A stretch of DNA of 64,000 bases from Mucilaginibacter sp. 14171R-50 (GTDB taxonomy: Bacteria > Bacteroidota > Bacteroidia > Sphingobacteriales > Sphingobacteriaceae), in assembly GCF_010093045.1 (NCBI RefSeq), contig NZ_CP048115.1, forward strand, positions 2,480,001 through 2,544,000. Direction: 5' to 3'. Within the stretch, counting starts at the first letter, position 1, and the number at the start of each line of letters is the position of its first letter. The notes below the pieces were generated by a model. The model did not search any database, had not been told where the DNA came from, and was given only the letters and a program-made list of their open reading frames with translations. The translations under genes were made by a program, and so were the position numbers. Of the stretch, positions 51,977 to 60,476 are shown piece by piece.

Positions 51977-51980
51977 CGCA

Positions 51981-52808
51981 ATGTTACACAGGCACTTAAA
52001 AACAATCCTGAATTATTCTGTTGCTTTTATACTGATGCTGGGTGCATCGCCGGCATTTTCACAGGGTACGTATAAGTCAAAAAAAAAGGCTGCAACAACT
52101 GTTCGCTCCTTTAGGTTCAAAACGATAGTTATTGATGCCGGGCACGGCGGTAAAGATCCCGGCGCGCACGGCGCTTACTCAAATGAAAAAACAGTAGCCC
52201 TTAGCATCGCCAAAAAATTAAAGACCGCTATTAACAACGAGTTAAGCGACGTTAACGTGATCATGACGCGCAGTACCGATAAATTTATTGAACTGCACCG
52301 CCGCGCCGATATTGCCAATGATAATAAGGCAAACCTGTTCATCTCCATACATTGTAACTCGTCGCCGGGTAGGGTTGGCAAGCGCCGGGGCGTTTTGCTG
52401 CTGCTGTATGGTTACCATCGTAAAGATGAGCAAATGGAGGCCCTGCGCGAGAATGCGTCCATATTCCAGGAAAAGGATTATAAAAAGAAATATAACGGCT
52501 ATGGTGAGGATGCCGCCGTAAATGCCATTATACTGGCCGCTTTTCAGCAACGTTACCGCAAGCAAAGTGTGCATTTTGGCAACCTGCTTAACCATGAATT
52601 TACCGTAAGCAACGGCCGCAAAAGCCTGGGTGTGCGCGAGCAGGGGGTATTGGTGCTACAGCAAAGCGGTATGCCGGGTATTTTGGTTGAAACCGGTTTT
52701 ATCAATAACCCGTCCGACGAGAAATATCTCAATTCGGCCGCGGGGCAAAATGATATTGTGCAATCTATTTTAACTGCCATTAAAAAATATAAGCAAAGCT
52801 TTGAATAA
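51981..52808 (+). CDS. N-acetylmuramoyl-L-alanine amidase (AmiC-type)
   Basis: This 275-residue periplasmic peptidoglycan hydrolase has a signal peptide (residues 1-28, ending ASPAFSQ) and an amidase-3 zinc domain. Metal and catalytic motifs are TIVIDAGHGGKDPGAHG (zinc His), LFISIHCNSSP (zinc His) and ILVETGFINNPSDEKYL (catalytic Glu). It likely cleaves septal stem peptides; no LysM or AMIN domain is present, so it depends on other factors for targeting. The start is set by a TACATTTG box 4 nt upstream, predicting a leaderless mRNA. Confidence 0.92.
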   Translation: MLHRHLKTILNYSVAFILMLGASPAFSQGTYKSKKKAATTVRSFRFKTIVIDAGHGGKDPGAHGAYSNEKTVALSIAKKLKTAINNELSDVNVIMTRSTDKFIELHRRADIANDNKANLFISIHCNSSPGRVGKRRGVLLLLYGYHRKDEQMEALRENASIFQEKDYKKKYNGYGEDAAVNAIILAAFQQRYRKQSVHFGNLLNHEFTVSNGRKSLGVREQGVLVLQQSGMPGILVETGFINNPSDEKYLNSAAGQNDIVQSILTAIKKYKQSFE

Positions 52809-52870
52809 AGTGCGGCGGTATTAGGTACAAAATTTGCGGGTTTTTGATAGCTTTACTTAAAACCATCGCC

Positions 52871-53977
52871 ATGAAACCTACCATAAAAACATCCCGCAGA
52901 GATTTTATACGCAAAAGTTCCATAGGCGCAGGGGCCTTGATAATGGGGCCGGCGTTATCATCATTGGCTTTGACAAAGCCGGGCAAGCGTTTGGGCATAG
53001 CACTTGTTGGTTTGGGTAGCTACAGCAGCGGGCAGTTAGCGCCCGCGTTGCAGCATACAAAAAATTGTTACCTGGCGGGGATAGTGACCGGCACCCCCGC
53101 CAAGGCCGTATCCTGGGCTAAAAAGTACAATATCCCGCAAAAAAATGTTTACAACTACCAAAATTTCGACAACATAGCCCATAACCCGGATATTGATATT
53201 GTGTACGTAGTGCTGCCCGTTTCTATGCATAAAGAGTACACCATACGCGCGGCTAAGGCCGGTAAGCATGTGATATGCGAAAAGCCCATGGCACTGAACG
53301 CCGCCGACTGCCGCGAAATGATAGCGGCTTGCAAAAAGGCAAACAGGCTGCTTTCAATTGGTTACCGCCTGCATTTTGAGCCGCATACACAGGAAGTAAT
53401 GCGCCTTGGTCAAAAACAAATTTTCGGCAAGGTGACCAAAGTGGATACCGGCAATGGTTTTACTTACAATGGCGACCCTAACGCCTGGCGTTTAAAAAAG
53501 GCGATGGCCGGTGGCGGCGGTTTAATGGATATGGGGATCTATGCCATACAAGGCGCGCGTTATACGCTGGGGCAAGAGCCGGTGGCCGTAAAAGCCAGGC
53601 AGGAGAAAACCCGCCCCGATTTTTTCAAGGAGGTTGACGAAACCGTTTACTGGGAACTTAAGTTTCCGGGCGGTGCAAAGGTTACCGGCAAAAGCAGCTA
53701 TAACCACGATTGGGGCTACCTGCGCGCCGAAGCCAAAAAAGGGAGCTTTGAACTGGAACCTGCATACGGCTATGGCGGCCTGGATGGAAAGGTGAACGGC
53801 AAACCGATGGATATCCCCAACATTATACAGCAGGCCGCGCAAATGGATGATTTTGCCGCCTGCGTTACCCTGAACAAGCAAAGCCGCGTGCCCGGTGAAG
53901 AAGGCTTAAAAGATATGAAGGTTGTTGATGCTATTTACCGAAGCCTTGATAGCGGCGACTGGGAAAAGATAGCGTGA
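52871..53977 (+). CDS. Gfo/Idh/MocA-family oxidoreductase with Tat signal
   Basis: This 368-residue protein carries a twin-arginine export signal (KTSRRDFIRKSSIGAGALIMGPALSSLA) followed by an NAD(P)-binding Rossmann fold (RLGIALVGLGSYSSGQLAP) and the Gfo/Idh/MocA catalytic domain (HVICEKPMALNAADCREM). It resembles glucose-fructose oxidoreductases that act in the periplasm with bound cofactor. The ATG at 52871 is preferred over an in-frame start at 52844, because it puts the RR motif near the N terminus. The sugar substrate is unknown. Confidence 0.88.
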   Translation: MKPTIKTSRRDFIRKSSIGAGALIMGPALSSLALTKPGKRLGIALVGLGSYSSGQLAPALQHTKNCYLAGIVTGTPAKAVSWAKKYNIPQKNVYNYQNFDNIAHNPDIDIVYVVLPVSMHKEYTIRAAKAGKHVICEKPMALNAADCREMIAACKKANRLLSIGYRLHFEPHTQEVMRLGQKQIFGKVTKVDTGNGFTYNGDPNAWRLKKAMAGGGGLMDMGIYAIQGARYTLGQEPVAVKARQEKTRPDFFKEVDETVYWELKFPGGAKVTGKSSYNHDWGYLRAEAKKGSFELEPAYGYGGLDGKVNGKPMDIPNIIQQAAQMDDFAACVTLNKQSRVPGEEGLKDMKVVDAIYRSLDSGDWEKIA

Positions 53978-54068
53978 TAGGTTGTCCTTACATACAAGCC
54001 CGCCACACGCTGCGGTTGTATTTTATTGGCGGCACAACGTGTTACAACGCCTTTGATTATATTTACGC

Positions 54069-54878
54069 ATGCATATCAAACGAATTATATTAATGGCGCT
54101 GATACCTCAACTGATAGCTGCGTTCAGTTTCGCGCAAAAAACACCTTACGGCAAAAACGCCGCGGTTGGCAAGTATTACAATGTGCGCGGAATAAAGCTT
54201 TATGTAGAAGAATACGGCAGCGGCCAGCCATTATTAATGATACACGGCAATGGCGGCGATATGAGCGCTTTTAGCGAAAACGTGCCGTACTTCGCAAAAA
54301 AGTACCGCGTTATACTGGTAGATAGCCGGTCGCAGGGAAAGTCGGCCGACCCGAATCCGTATATTACCTTCGAGCAAATGGCAGATGACTTCGCGGCGCT
54401 GTTGGATGCCATGCACATTTCAAAGGCTTATGTTTTAGGGTGGAGCGATGGTGGTATTAACGCTATATTGATGGCCATGCGCCACCCTGATAAGGTAATT
54501 AAACTGGCATCCACCGGGGCAAATATTACGCCCGATGCCTCCGCATTCGCTGACGGCGCCTGGGCCGGTTCAAAAAAATACTACGAGCAAAATAAAAACA
54601 GAAAGTGGCGTACCGCCGCCGAAAAAAACGCCTGGAAAATGTTTATGCTGGATTGGGAGCAGCCGAATATAAAACTTGCCGATCTGCACAGGATAAAATG
54701 CCCGGCCCTGATCATCGCCGGCGATCACGACGTTATAGCGGATAAACACACGCGCCTTATACAGGCCAATATTCCGGGCAGCAAGCTCTGGATCGTTAAA
54801 AACTCGGGCCATGGCACATTGATTGAGCATGCCACCGAGTTTAACAACCGGGTTGACGCTTTTTTTAAAGGCAAATAA
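54069..54878 (+). CDS. Secreted alpha/beta-hydrolase
   Basis: This 269-residue protein has an N-terminal signal (MHIKRIILMALIPQLIAAFSFAQ) and an alpha/beta-hydrolase fold. The oxyanion region is LLMIHGNGGDMSAF, the nucleophile Ser sits in LGWSDGGINAIL, the acid in AGDHDVIADKH and the His in NSGHGTLIEH. The substrate is unknown; members include esterases and haloalkane dehalogenase relatives. A TATATTTA sequence just upstream of the ATG is one base from the promoter consensus, with a 3-nt gap to the start. Confidence 0.88.
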   Translation: MHIKRIILMALIPQLIAAFSFAQKTPYGKNAAVGKYYNVRGIKLYVEEYGSGQPLLMIHGNGGDMSAFSENVPYFAKKYRVILVDSRSQGKSADPNPYITFEQMADDFAALLDAMHISKAYVLGWSDGGINAILMAMRHPDKVIKLASTGANITPDASAFADGAWAGSKKYYEQNKNRKWRTAAEKNAWKMFMLDWEQPNIKLADLHRIKCPALIIAGDHDVIADKHTRLIQANIPGSKLWIVKNSGHGTLIEHATEFNNRVDAFFKGK

Positions 54879-54900
54879 GCGATTGTCATTAGTTTCTCAA

Positions 54901-54922
54901 AAAAGATGTTTGAACATCTTTT
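54901..54922. promoter_or_regulatory. Perfect palindromic operator candidate upstream of the YceI gene
   Basis: AAAAGATGTT-TG-AACATCTTTT is a perfect inverted repeat with 10-bp arms and a 2-bp spacer. It precedes the -7 box at 54928 by 5 bp, so a protein bound here could control transcription of the YceI gene. Confidence 0.7.
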
Positions 54923-54927
54923 AAAAA

Positions 54928-54935
54928 TATCTTTG
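54928..54935 (+). promoter_or_regulatory. Predicted -7 box (TATCTTTG) for the YceI gene
   Basis: TATCTTTG lies 32 nt before the ATG at 54968. A TTTG at the palindrome centre (54909-54912) is 15 nt upstream, slightly closer than usual for a -33. A TATATTTA at 54937-54944 is an alternative -7. Confidence 0.5.
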
Positions 54936-54967
54936 TTATATTTACGCCATAAAACCATATAACACAC

Positions 54968-55546
54968 ATGAAAAAAATCTTAACCTTAGCAGCAGCGGCA
55001 TTGTTTATGCAAAGTACCGTGTTTGCACAAAGCACCTGGAAAGCCGATAAGGCACATTCGCACGTAAAATTTACCATTACCCACTTAGCTGTGTCTGATG
55101 TTGATGGTACCTTTAAAGATTTTGATGCCAGCATAGTGGCTGCAAAACCCGACTTTAGCGATGCTAAGTTTACTTTTACTGCAAATACCGCATCAGTAAA
55201 CACCGATAACGATAACCGCGACAATCATTTAAGGTCCGCTGATTTTTTTGATGTGGCTAAATACCCGACACTTACATTTGTTAGCACAAACGTTGCGCCA
55301 GCGGGTACAAACAAATATAAGGTGACCGGCAATCTTACCCTTCATGGCGTTACCAAACCTGTAGTTTTAGATGTGGTTTACCGCGGTACTATTACCAACC
55401 CCATGACCAAAGGCCCTGATGCAGGCTTTAAAATCACCGGTACAATCAAACGTTCAGATTTCTCATTCGGTAGCAAATATGGTTCGCCAATGCTTAGCGA
55501 CGAAGTTGAACTTAGCGCCAGCGGCGAATTCCTGAAACAGCAATAA
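54968..55546 (+). CDS. YceI-family periplasmic lipid-binding protein
   Basis: This 192-residue protein has a signal peptide (residues 1-20, ending TVFAQ) and the YceI beta-barrel that binds isoprenoid-like lipids in related proteins. Typical pieces are TWKADKAHSHVKFTITHLAVSDVDGTFKDFDA, RDNHLRSADFFDVAKYPTLTFVST and VTGNLTLHGVTKPVVLDV. Exact ligand and role are unknown. A perfect palindrome (54901-54922) in its promoter region points to regulated expression. A bidirectional terminator follows. Confidence 0.93.
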   Translation: MKKILTLAAAALFMQSTVFAQSTWKADKAHSHVKFTITHLAVSDVDGTFKDFDASIVAAKPDFSDAKFTFTANTASVNTDNDNRDNHLRSADFFDVAKYPTLTFVSTNVAPAGTNKYKVTGNLTLHGVTKPVVLDVVYRGTITNPMTKGPDAGFKITGTIKRSDFSFGSKYGSPMLSDEVELSASGEFLKQQ

Positions 55547-55566
55547 TACATTTACCAGCATAAATA

Positions 55567-55602
55567 AAAGGCTCCTGTTAATGATAGCAGGAGCCTTTTT
55601 TT
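55567..55602. terminator. Bidirectional terminator between the YceI and DUF2147 genes
   Basis: The 8-bp stem GGCTCCTG (55570-55577) / CAGGAGCC (55588-55595) is followed by T7 on the plus strand and preceded by AAA. It lies between convergent genes. Confidence 0.88.
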
Positions 55603-55614
55603 ATTATAGCCTAA

Positions 55615-56073
55615 TTAATTTACCCTTTTAAAGGTTAACGTTTTACCAATAAACTTAAAGTGCCAGTACCCTTTTACTTTAAGTAGCCCATCTTTATTAA
55701 TGTACGCCGAGGCGTTCCAATGACGGCCATGCTTAGGATCGTATATCATGCCATCTTCCCAGCTATCTGTTTTAGGGTTGTAACTCAATTTTTCAACAAC
55801 GTTCAACCCCAAAATTTTGCGGCTGCGCAGGTGTGGGTCGGGGTTTCTTACATCCTTCCAATAATCGGTTGGTTTGGTATCATCTTCATCATCAAACCAC
55901 AAAATTTTGGCTTTAAACTCACCGCCGTCGCGGTATACTTGTATTACAAGGCTTTCGCCTACCATTTGCCATTTACCGCAAACCCTGTCAGCTCCGGCTG
56001 CAGTATAAGGTTGAGAAATTATTCCGCTATATAAAAAAAAGGCTAAAAAACTACATAGAAATTGATTGGTCAT
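55615..56073 (-). CDS. DUF2147-family secreted protein (paralogue 1)
   Basis: This 152-residue protein has a signal-like N terminus (MTNQFLCSFLAFFLYSGII) and the DUF2147 domain: CGKWQMVGESLVIQVYRDGGEFKAKILWFDDEDDTKPTDYW...RSRKILGLNVVEKLSYNPKTDSWEDGMIYDP...GLLKVKGYWHFKFIGKTLTFKRV. The family is a small exported beta-barrel of unknown role. A closely related copy lies 66 nt upstream on the same strand. Functional assignment is not possible. Confidence 0.88.
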   Translation of the reverse strand: MTNQFLCSFLAFFLYSGIISQPYTAAGADRVCGKWQMVGESLVIQVYRDGGEFKAKILWFDDEDDTKPTDYWKDVRNPDPHLRSRKILGLNVVEKLSYNPKTDSWEDGMIYDPKHGRHWNASAYINKDGLLKVKGYWHFKFIGKTLTFKRVN

Positions 56074-56139
56074 ATTATATTAACAAACAATATCAGTGCC
56101 AATATAAAATGCTGTTCCCGTTTGAGGAGAAAGCGTACG

Positions 56140-56592
56140 TTATAAACGCTTGAAGGTCATGGTTTTGCCCAGGAACTTAACTTTCCAGTATCCTTTTACT
56201 TTTAACAAGCCGCTTTTATCAATATATGCCGCGGCGTTCCAGTATTTACCGCTTTGCACTTCATAAATCTTACCGCTTTCCCAGGAGTTTGTGCGGGCGT
56301 TGTATTTAAGGTCCTGCACCACGTCAAGGCCAAGCACTTTTCGGTTGCGCAGGGCAGGATCGGGGTTTTTAATATCTGTAATGGTTTCCATGGGTTTGGC
56401 TTTTGAAACGCCGCCGCTAAACCAGATAATTTTTGCCTTGAAGGTGTTTTTGTAAGGGTAAACCTCGACAGTAAGGTTTTTTTCGCTGGCTTGCCACTTA
56501 CCGCAAATACGGTTGGCTTGCGGGCCGGCGTCAGTATCGATAGATTTGAACGAGGGAAGTACAGTTATTAATAAAAGAAGCAGATATCGCAT
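56140..56592 (-). CDS. DUF2147-family secreted protein (paralogue 2)
   Basis: This 150-residue protein has a signal-like N terminus (MRYLLLLLITVLPSFKS) and the same domain as its neighbour, with CGKWQASEKNLTVEVYPYKNTFKAKIIWF and GLLKVKGYWKVKFLGKTMTFKRL. The two copies share the spacing of all conserved blocks and so come from a tandem duplication that has since diverged. I see no clear promoter box for it. The GH3 gene is divergent 172 nt away. Confidence 0.88.
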   Translation of the reverse strand: MRYLLLLLITVLPSFKSIDTDAGPQANRICGKWQASEKNLTVEVYPYKNTFKAKIIWFSGGVSKAKPMETITDIKNPDPALRNRKVLGLDVVQDLKYNARTNSWESGKIYEVQSGKYWNAAAYIDKSGLLKVKGYWKVKFLGKTMTFKRL

Positions 56593-56727
56593 AGGCTATA
56601 ATAAACAGCTACACAATATTGTATACAGCCATTTTGTTTGGCAAAACTAAAAATATTAAAAGTATCTACGAAAACGTGATAGTAAATTCCCTGGCCTTAA
56701 AAACGGGCATCTGCCTGGTACTTTTAT

Positions 56728-56735
56728 ATATTTGA
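56728..56735 (+). promoter_or_regulatory. Predicted -7 box (TATATTTG) for the GH3 operon
   Basis: TATATTTG lies 29 nt before the ATG at 56765. No good -33 TTTG is seen. Confidence 0.52.
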
Positions 56736-56764
56736 GATCGTAAACCAACACGCATCTTATCTGT

Positions 56765-59161
56765 ATGAAAAAACTGCCACTGCTGCTATCATTGCTCGGG
56801 CTTGCCATCTCTGCGTCGGCACAGCAAAAAAATATTTACCACAAGGGCTGGGTCGATTTTAACAAGAACGGCCGAATGGACGTTTTTGAAGACCCCTCGC
56901 AAACCATCGAAAAACGCATTGCCGACCTGCTAAGCCAGATGACCGTAGAGGAAAAAACCTGCCAGATGGCTACCCTGTATGGTTACAAACGCGTACTAAA
57001 GGACGAAATGCCCGTTGCCAGCTGGAAGAACGAGATATGGAAGGATGGTATAGCCAATATTGACGAAGAACTGAATAACCTTACTTCGCATACCGACGAT
57101 GCGCCTACGCAATATTCTTATCCTTTTAGCAAGCATGCATCGGCCATAAACACCGTGCAAAAGTGGTTTGTTGAAGAAACCCGCATGGGTATCCCGGTTG
57201 ATTTTACCAACGAGGGCATCCACGGCCTAAACCACGACCGCGCCACCCCGCTGCCTGCCCCGATAGGCATTGGCAGTACCTGGGATAAGCAACTGGTGCG
57301 CCAGGCCGGCCAAACCGTGGGCCGCGAAGCAAAGGCTTTGGGTTATACCAATGTTTACGCCCCCATACTCGACCCCGCACGCGACCAGCGCTGGGGCCGT
57401 GTAGTAGAATGCTATGGCGAAAACCCTTTCCTGATAGCCGAAATGGGCAAGCAAATGGTGCTGGGCATACAAGAAGAGGGGGTAGCATCAACCTTAAAAC
57501 ATTACGCAGTATATAGCGTACCAAAAGGCGGCCGCGACGGCAGTGCCCGCACCGACCCGCATGTGGCCCCGCGCGAGATGCACCAGGTGTACCTGTACCC
57601 GTTTCGCCGGGTGATACAGGAAGCCCACCCGATGGGGGTAATGAGCAGCTATAATGATTGGGATGGTGTACCCATAACAGGCAGCTACTATTTTTTAACC
57701 GAGTTGCTGCGCCAAAAATTTGGCTTTCAGGGGTATGTAGTATCTGATAGCGAGGCGGTGGAGTTTCTATACTCCAAGCATAAGGTTGCCGCCGATTACA
57801 AAGAGGCAGTACGCCAGGCGGTGGAGGCTGGGCTGAACGTGCGCACCAATTTTACCATGCCGCAAACATTTATACTGCCCCTGCGCGAGTTGATCAAAGA
57901 AAATCGCATTTCCATGAAGGTGATAGATTCGCGTGTGGCGGATGTGCTGCGGGTGAAATTCCGGTTGGGATTATTTGATAACCCTTACGTGAAAGACCCT
58001 AAAGCGGCCGATAAAAAAGTACACACCGCTGCAGATGCACAGATGAGCCTTAAAATGAACCGCGAGTCTATGGTGCTTTTAAAGAACCAGGACAACCTGC
58101 TGCCGCTTGATAAAAGCAAGTACAAAAATATACTGGTAACCGGCCCGCTGGCTGCCGAAACCAACTACGCCATCAGCAGGTATGGCCCTTCGCATAACCC
58201 GGTAACTACCGTGCTGGATGGGATAGGGAACTACGTGGGGAGCAATGCCAGGGTAACCTACGCCAAAGGCTGCAATATTGTTGACCCAACCTGGCCGGAG
58301 AGCGAGATCATCGAAACACCACTATCCGCCGCCGAGCAGGCCGGGATAGATTCGGCGGTGGCGCAAGCCAGGCAATCGGATATTGTTATAGCGGTGGTAG
58401 GCGAGGATAACGAAAGGGTAGGCGAAAGCCTGTCGCGAACCGGGCTTAACCTGCCGGGCCGCCAGTTAAAGCTGATACAGGCTTTACAGGCCACAGGCAA
58501 GCCCGTTGTTATGGTAATGATAAACGGGCAGCCGCTAACCATTAACTGGGAAAATAAGTACGTGCCTGCCATTTTAGAGGCCTGGTTCCCGAGCGTGCAA
58601 AGCGGACAGGTAATTGCTGAAACCCTTTTTGGTGATAACAATCCCGGCGGCAAGCTGCCCATTACCTTCCCGAAAACAACGGGTCAGATAGAGTTTAACT
58701 TTCCGTTCAAGCCAAATTCGCAGGCGGGGCAGGGCGGGCAAAACAGCTGGGGGCATACCAGTGTTAACGGCGCGCTGTATCCCTTTGGCTACGGCTTAAG
58801 CTATACCAAATTTGAATACAGCAACCTACAGGTGTCGCCGGAAAAAGGGCACAGCCAGGGAGATGTAACGGTTACTGTTGACGTAGCCAACACCGGCCGG
58901 CGCAAGGGCGATGATGTAGTGCAGCTTTATTTAAAGGATGATGTAAGCAGCGTAACCACTTACGAGTACGACCTGCGCGGATTTGAACGGGTAACCCTTA
59001 ACCCAGGTGAAAAGAAAACCCTTGCCTTTACCTTGCATCCCGATGATCTGGCCCTGCTGGATAAAAATATGAACTGGACCATTGAACCCGGCACCTTCCA
59101 GGTTTGGATAGGCAGCTCGTCGGAAGATATTAAGCTGAAGAAAAGTTTTACGGTGGAGTAA
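56765..59161 (+). CDS. Glycoside hydrolase family 3 beta-glycosidase
   Basis: This 798-residue exported enzyme starts with a signal peptide (ending SASAQ) and an EF-hand-like calcium loop (VDFNKNGRMDVFEDP, residues 31-45). The (beta/alpha)8 domain carries nucleophile Asp328 (GYVVSDSEAVEF). The second alpha/beta domain follows (KNQDNLLPLDKSKYKNILVTGP, VAVVGEDNERVGESLSRTGLNLPG), then a C-terminal fibronectin-III-like domain (VTVTVDVANTGRRKGDDVVQLYLKD). Specificity (glucosidase, xylosidase) cannot be settled by eye. Its last base overlaps the ATG of the next gene, so the genes are coupled. Confidence 0.93.
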   Translation: MKKLPLLLSLLGLAISASAQQKNIYHKGWVDFNKNGRMDVFEDPSQTIEKRIADLLSQMTVEEKTCQMATLYGYKRVLKDEMPVASWKNEIWKDGIANIDEELNNLTSHTDDAPTQYSYPFSKHASAINTVQKWFVEETRMGIPVDFTNEGIHGLNHDRATPLPAPIGIGSTWDKQLVRQAGQTVGREAKALGYTNVYAPILDPARDQRWGRVVECYGENPFLIAEMGKQMVLGIQEEGVASTLKHYAVYSVPKGGRDGSARTDPHVAPREMHQVYLYPFRRVIQEAHPMGVMSSYNDWDGVPITGSYYFLTELLRQKFGFQGYVVSDSEAVEFLYSKHKVAADYKEAVRQAVEAGLNVRTNFTMPQTFILPLRELIKENRISMKVIDSRVADVLRVKFRLGLFDNPYVKDPKAADKKVHTAADAQMSLKMNRESMVLLKNQDNLLPLDKSKYKNILVTGPLAAETNYAISRYGPSHNPVTTVLDGIGNYVGSNARVTYAKGCNIVDPTWPESEIIETPLSAAEQAGIDSAVAQARQSDIVIAVVGEDNERVGESLSRTGLNLPGRQLKLIQALQATGKPVVMVMINGQPLTINWENKYVPAILEAWFPSVQSGQVIAETLFGDNNPGGKLPITFPKTTGQIEFNFPFKPNSQAGQGGQNSWGHTSVNGALYPFGYGLSYTKFEYSNLQVSPEKGHSQGDVTVTVDVANTGRRKGDDVVQLYLKDDVSSVTTYEYDLRGFERVTLNPGEKKTLAFTLHPDDLALLDKNMNWTIEPGTFQVWIGSSSEDIKLKKSFTVE

Positions 59162-59955
59162 TGGGAATTTTAAATTCTTTGTTTAAAAAGGAGGACAACA
59201 AAGAGCCCTATGAAGGGCCTCCGGAAAACCGTGCGCTTATAAATTACATTGCGGACTGGTATAAAACACCGAACGACGAAAACTACAAGAAAACGGTGTT
59301 GGAGTTAATGGAAGGCAGGCCTGTGCTATTGCTGCCATCCGCAAACAAGGTAGATATTCCTGATCAGTGGCAGGTAGCAAAGGAAGATACTACGCTTAAC
59401 CTAACATCGATATTTACAGTAGATGGCGTAAAGGTATTAGGTGCCTTTACCGATGAAGCGGCTTTGCTAAATTGGACAGGTAAATCAACCGTTTATACCG
59501 CCATGCACTCAAACGATGTGCTGCTGCTGTGCGAAAAAAATGGCATCAGCAGGTTAGTGATCAATAGCAATGCATATAACATGTTTATATTGCAGCGCAG
59601 CAGGGACGAAGTGCAAACGCACCACATACCGGCGGGGACCACGGTTAGGATAGGCACGGCCGAACGCCCCCTGCCTAAACGGGTCTTAGAGAAGATAATA
59701 ACCGGGTTTAAGGCCAATACCAATGTCAACGAGGGTTATCAATACCTTACCTCGTTCGCTGACCAATATAGCCTGGTTGTAGGTGTTGTTTTAGCTGCGG
59801 ATAGCCAGGATGCCAGGGCTGCCGTCAGCTTTATATTGCAAGATGCTTTACGCGGCGAAGACCTGGAGCAGCCCGTAGATGCGTTTTTCTTGCAAGACGC
59901 CGAATGGCTGCGAACGGTTAGGCAAATACCTGGTTCAAAATTTTACACTAAATAA
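59161..59955 (+). CDS. SseB-family protein
   Basis: This 264-residue soluble protein has an SseB-like N-terminal domain (RPVLLLPSANKVDIPDQWQVAK...LTSIFTVDGVKVLGAFTDEAALLNWTGKSTVYTAMHSNDVLLLCEKNGISRLVINSNAYNMFILQR) and an SseB C-terminal domain (YLTSFADQYSLVVGVVLAADSQDARAAVSFIL). The biochemical role of SseB-like proteins is not established. The ATG overlaps the GH3 stop by one base (TAATG), an unexpected partner for a glycosidase. There is no signal peptide, so it is cytoplasmic. Confidence 0.82.
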   Translation: MGILNSLFKKEDNKEPYEGPPENRALINYIADWYKTPNDENYKKTVLELMEGRPVLLLPSANKVDIPDQWQVAKEDTTLNLTSIFTVDGVKVLGAFTDEAALLNWTGKSTVYTAMHSNDVLLLCEKNGISRLVINSNAYNMFILQRSRDEVQTHHIPAGTTVRIGTAERPLPKRVLEKIITGFKANTNVNEGYQYLTSFADQYSLVVGVVLAADSQDARAAVSFILQDALRGEDLEQPVDAFFLQDAEWLRTVRQIPGSKFYTK

Positions 59956-59956
59956 T

Positions 59957-60466
59957 ATGCCACCAAAACGTTTCGACTGGGTTCCGTCTGCTTATACAGA
60001 CTATTTGCAAAACATCACCATCCGCGAGGCCACATTGGCTGATATGGATATCCTGCTGCAGTTTGAGCAGGGTGTTATTGCCGCCGAGCGGCCGTTTGAT
60101 CCTACGCTTAAAGACGAACATATCAACTATTACGACCTGAATGAGTTTATAACCGCCCCAAACATTTACCTGGCCCTGGCCGAACTGAACGGCCAGGTCA
60201 TCGGCAGCGGCTACGCCCGAATCGAGACTTCAAAGATCTACCTGAAGCACCGGCAGTATGCCTACCTTGGCTTTATGTATGTGCTGCCGCAGTACCGTGG
60301 CAAGGGCGTAAACAAGCTTATCATCCAGGCGTTAAAAAACTGGGCGCTTAAACAGGGCATAACCGAGCTGCGCCTGCAGGTTTATAATCAAAATGCGCCT
60401 GCTATAAAAGCCTATGAAAAAGTTGGCTTTAGCCGGCACATGATCGAGATGCGGATGGGGTTATAG
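59957..60466 (+). CDS. GNAT-family N-acetyltransferase
   Basis: This 169-residue protein contains the GNAT fold: acceptor-side strands ITIREATLADMDILLQFEQGV and the acetyl-CoA loop GFMYVLPQYRGKGVNKLIIQALKNWA (Q/RxxGxG/A motif), followed by LRLQVYNQNAPAIKAYEKVGFSRHMIEMRM. The substrate is unknown. It starts 1 nt after the SseB stop codon, so the GH3-SseB-GNAT trio is a single operon. The ATG at 59957 is the standard N terminus; an upstream in-frame ATG at 59879 lies inside the SseB gene. Confidence 0.88.
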   Translation: MPPKRFDWVPSAYTDYLQNITIREATLADMDILLQFEQGVIAAERPFDPTLKDEHINYYDLNEFITAPNIYLALAELNGQVIGSGYARIETSKIYLKHRQYAYLGFMYVLPQYRGKGVNKLIIQALKNWALKQGITELRLQVYNQNAPAIKAYEKVGFSRHMIEMRMGL

Positions 60467-60476
60467 CCAGCGTAAC

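Noticed and set aside
54026..54274. An 82-codon frame starting before the alpha/beta-hydrolase gene
   Set aside because: It overlaps the hydrolase in another frame and has Arg/Gln/Cys-rich composition without a domain.
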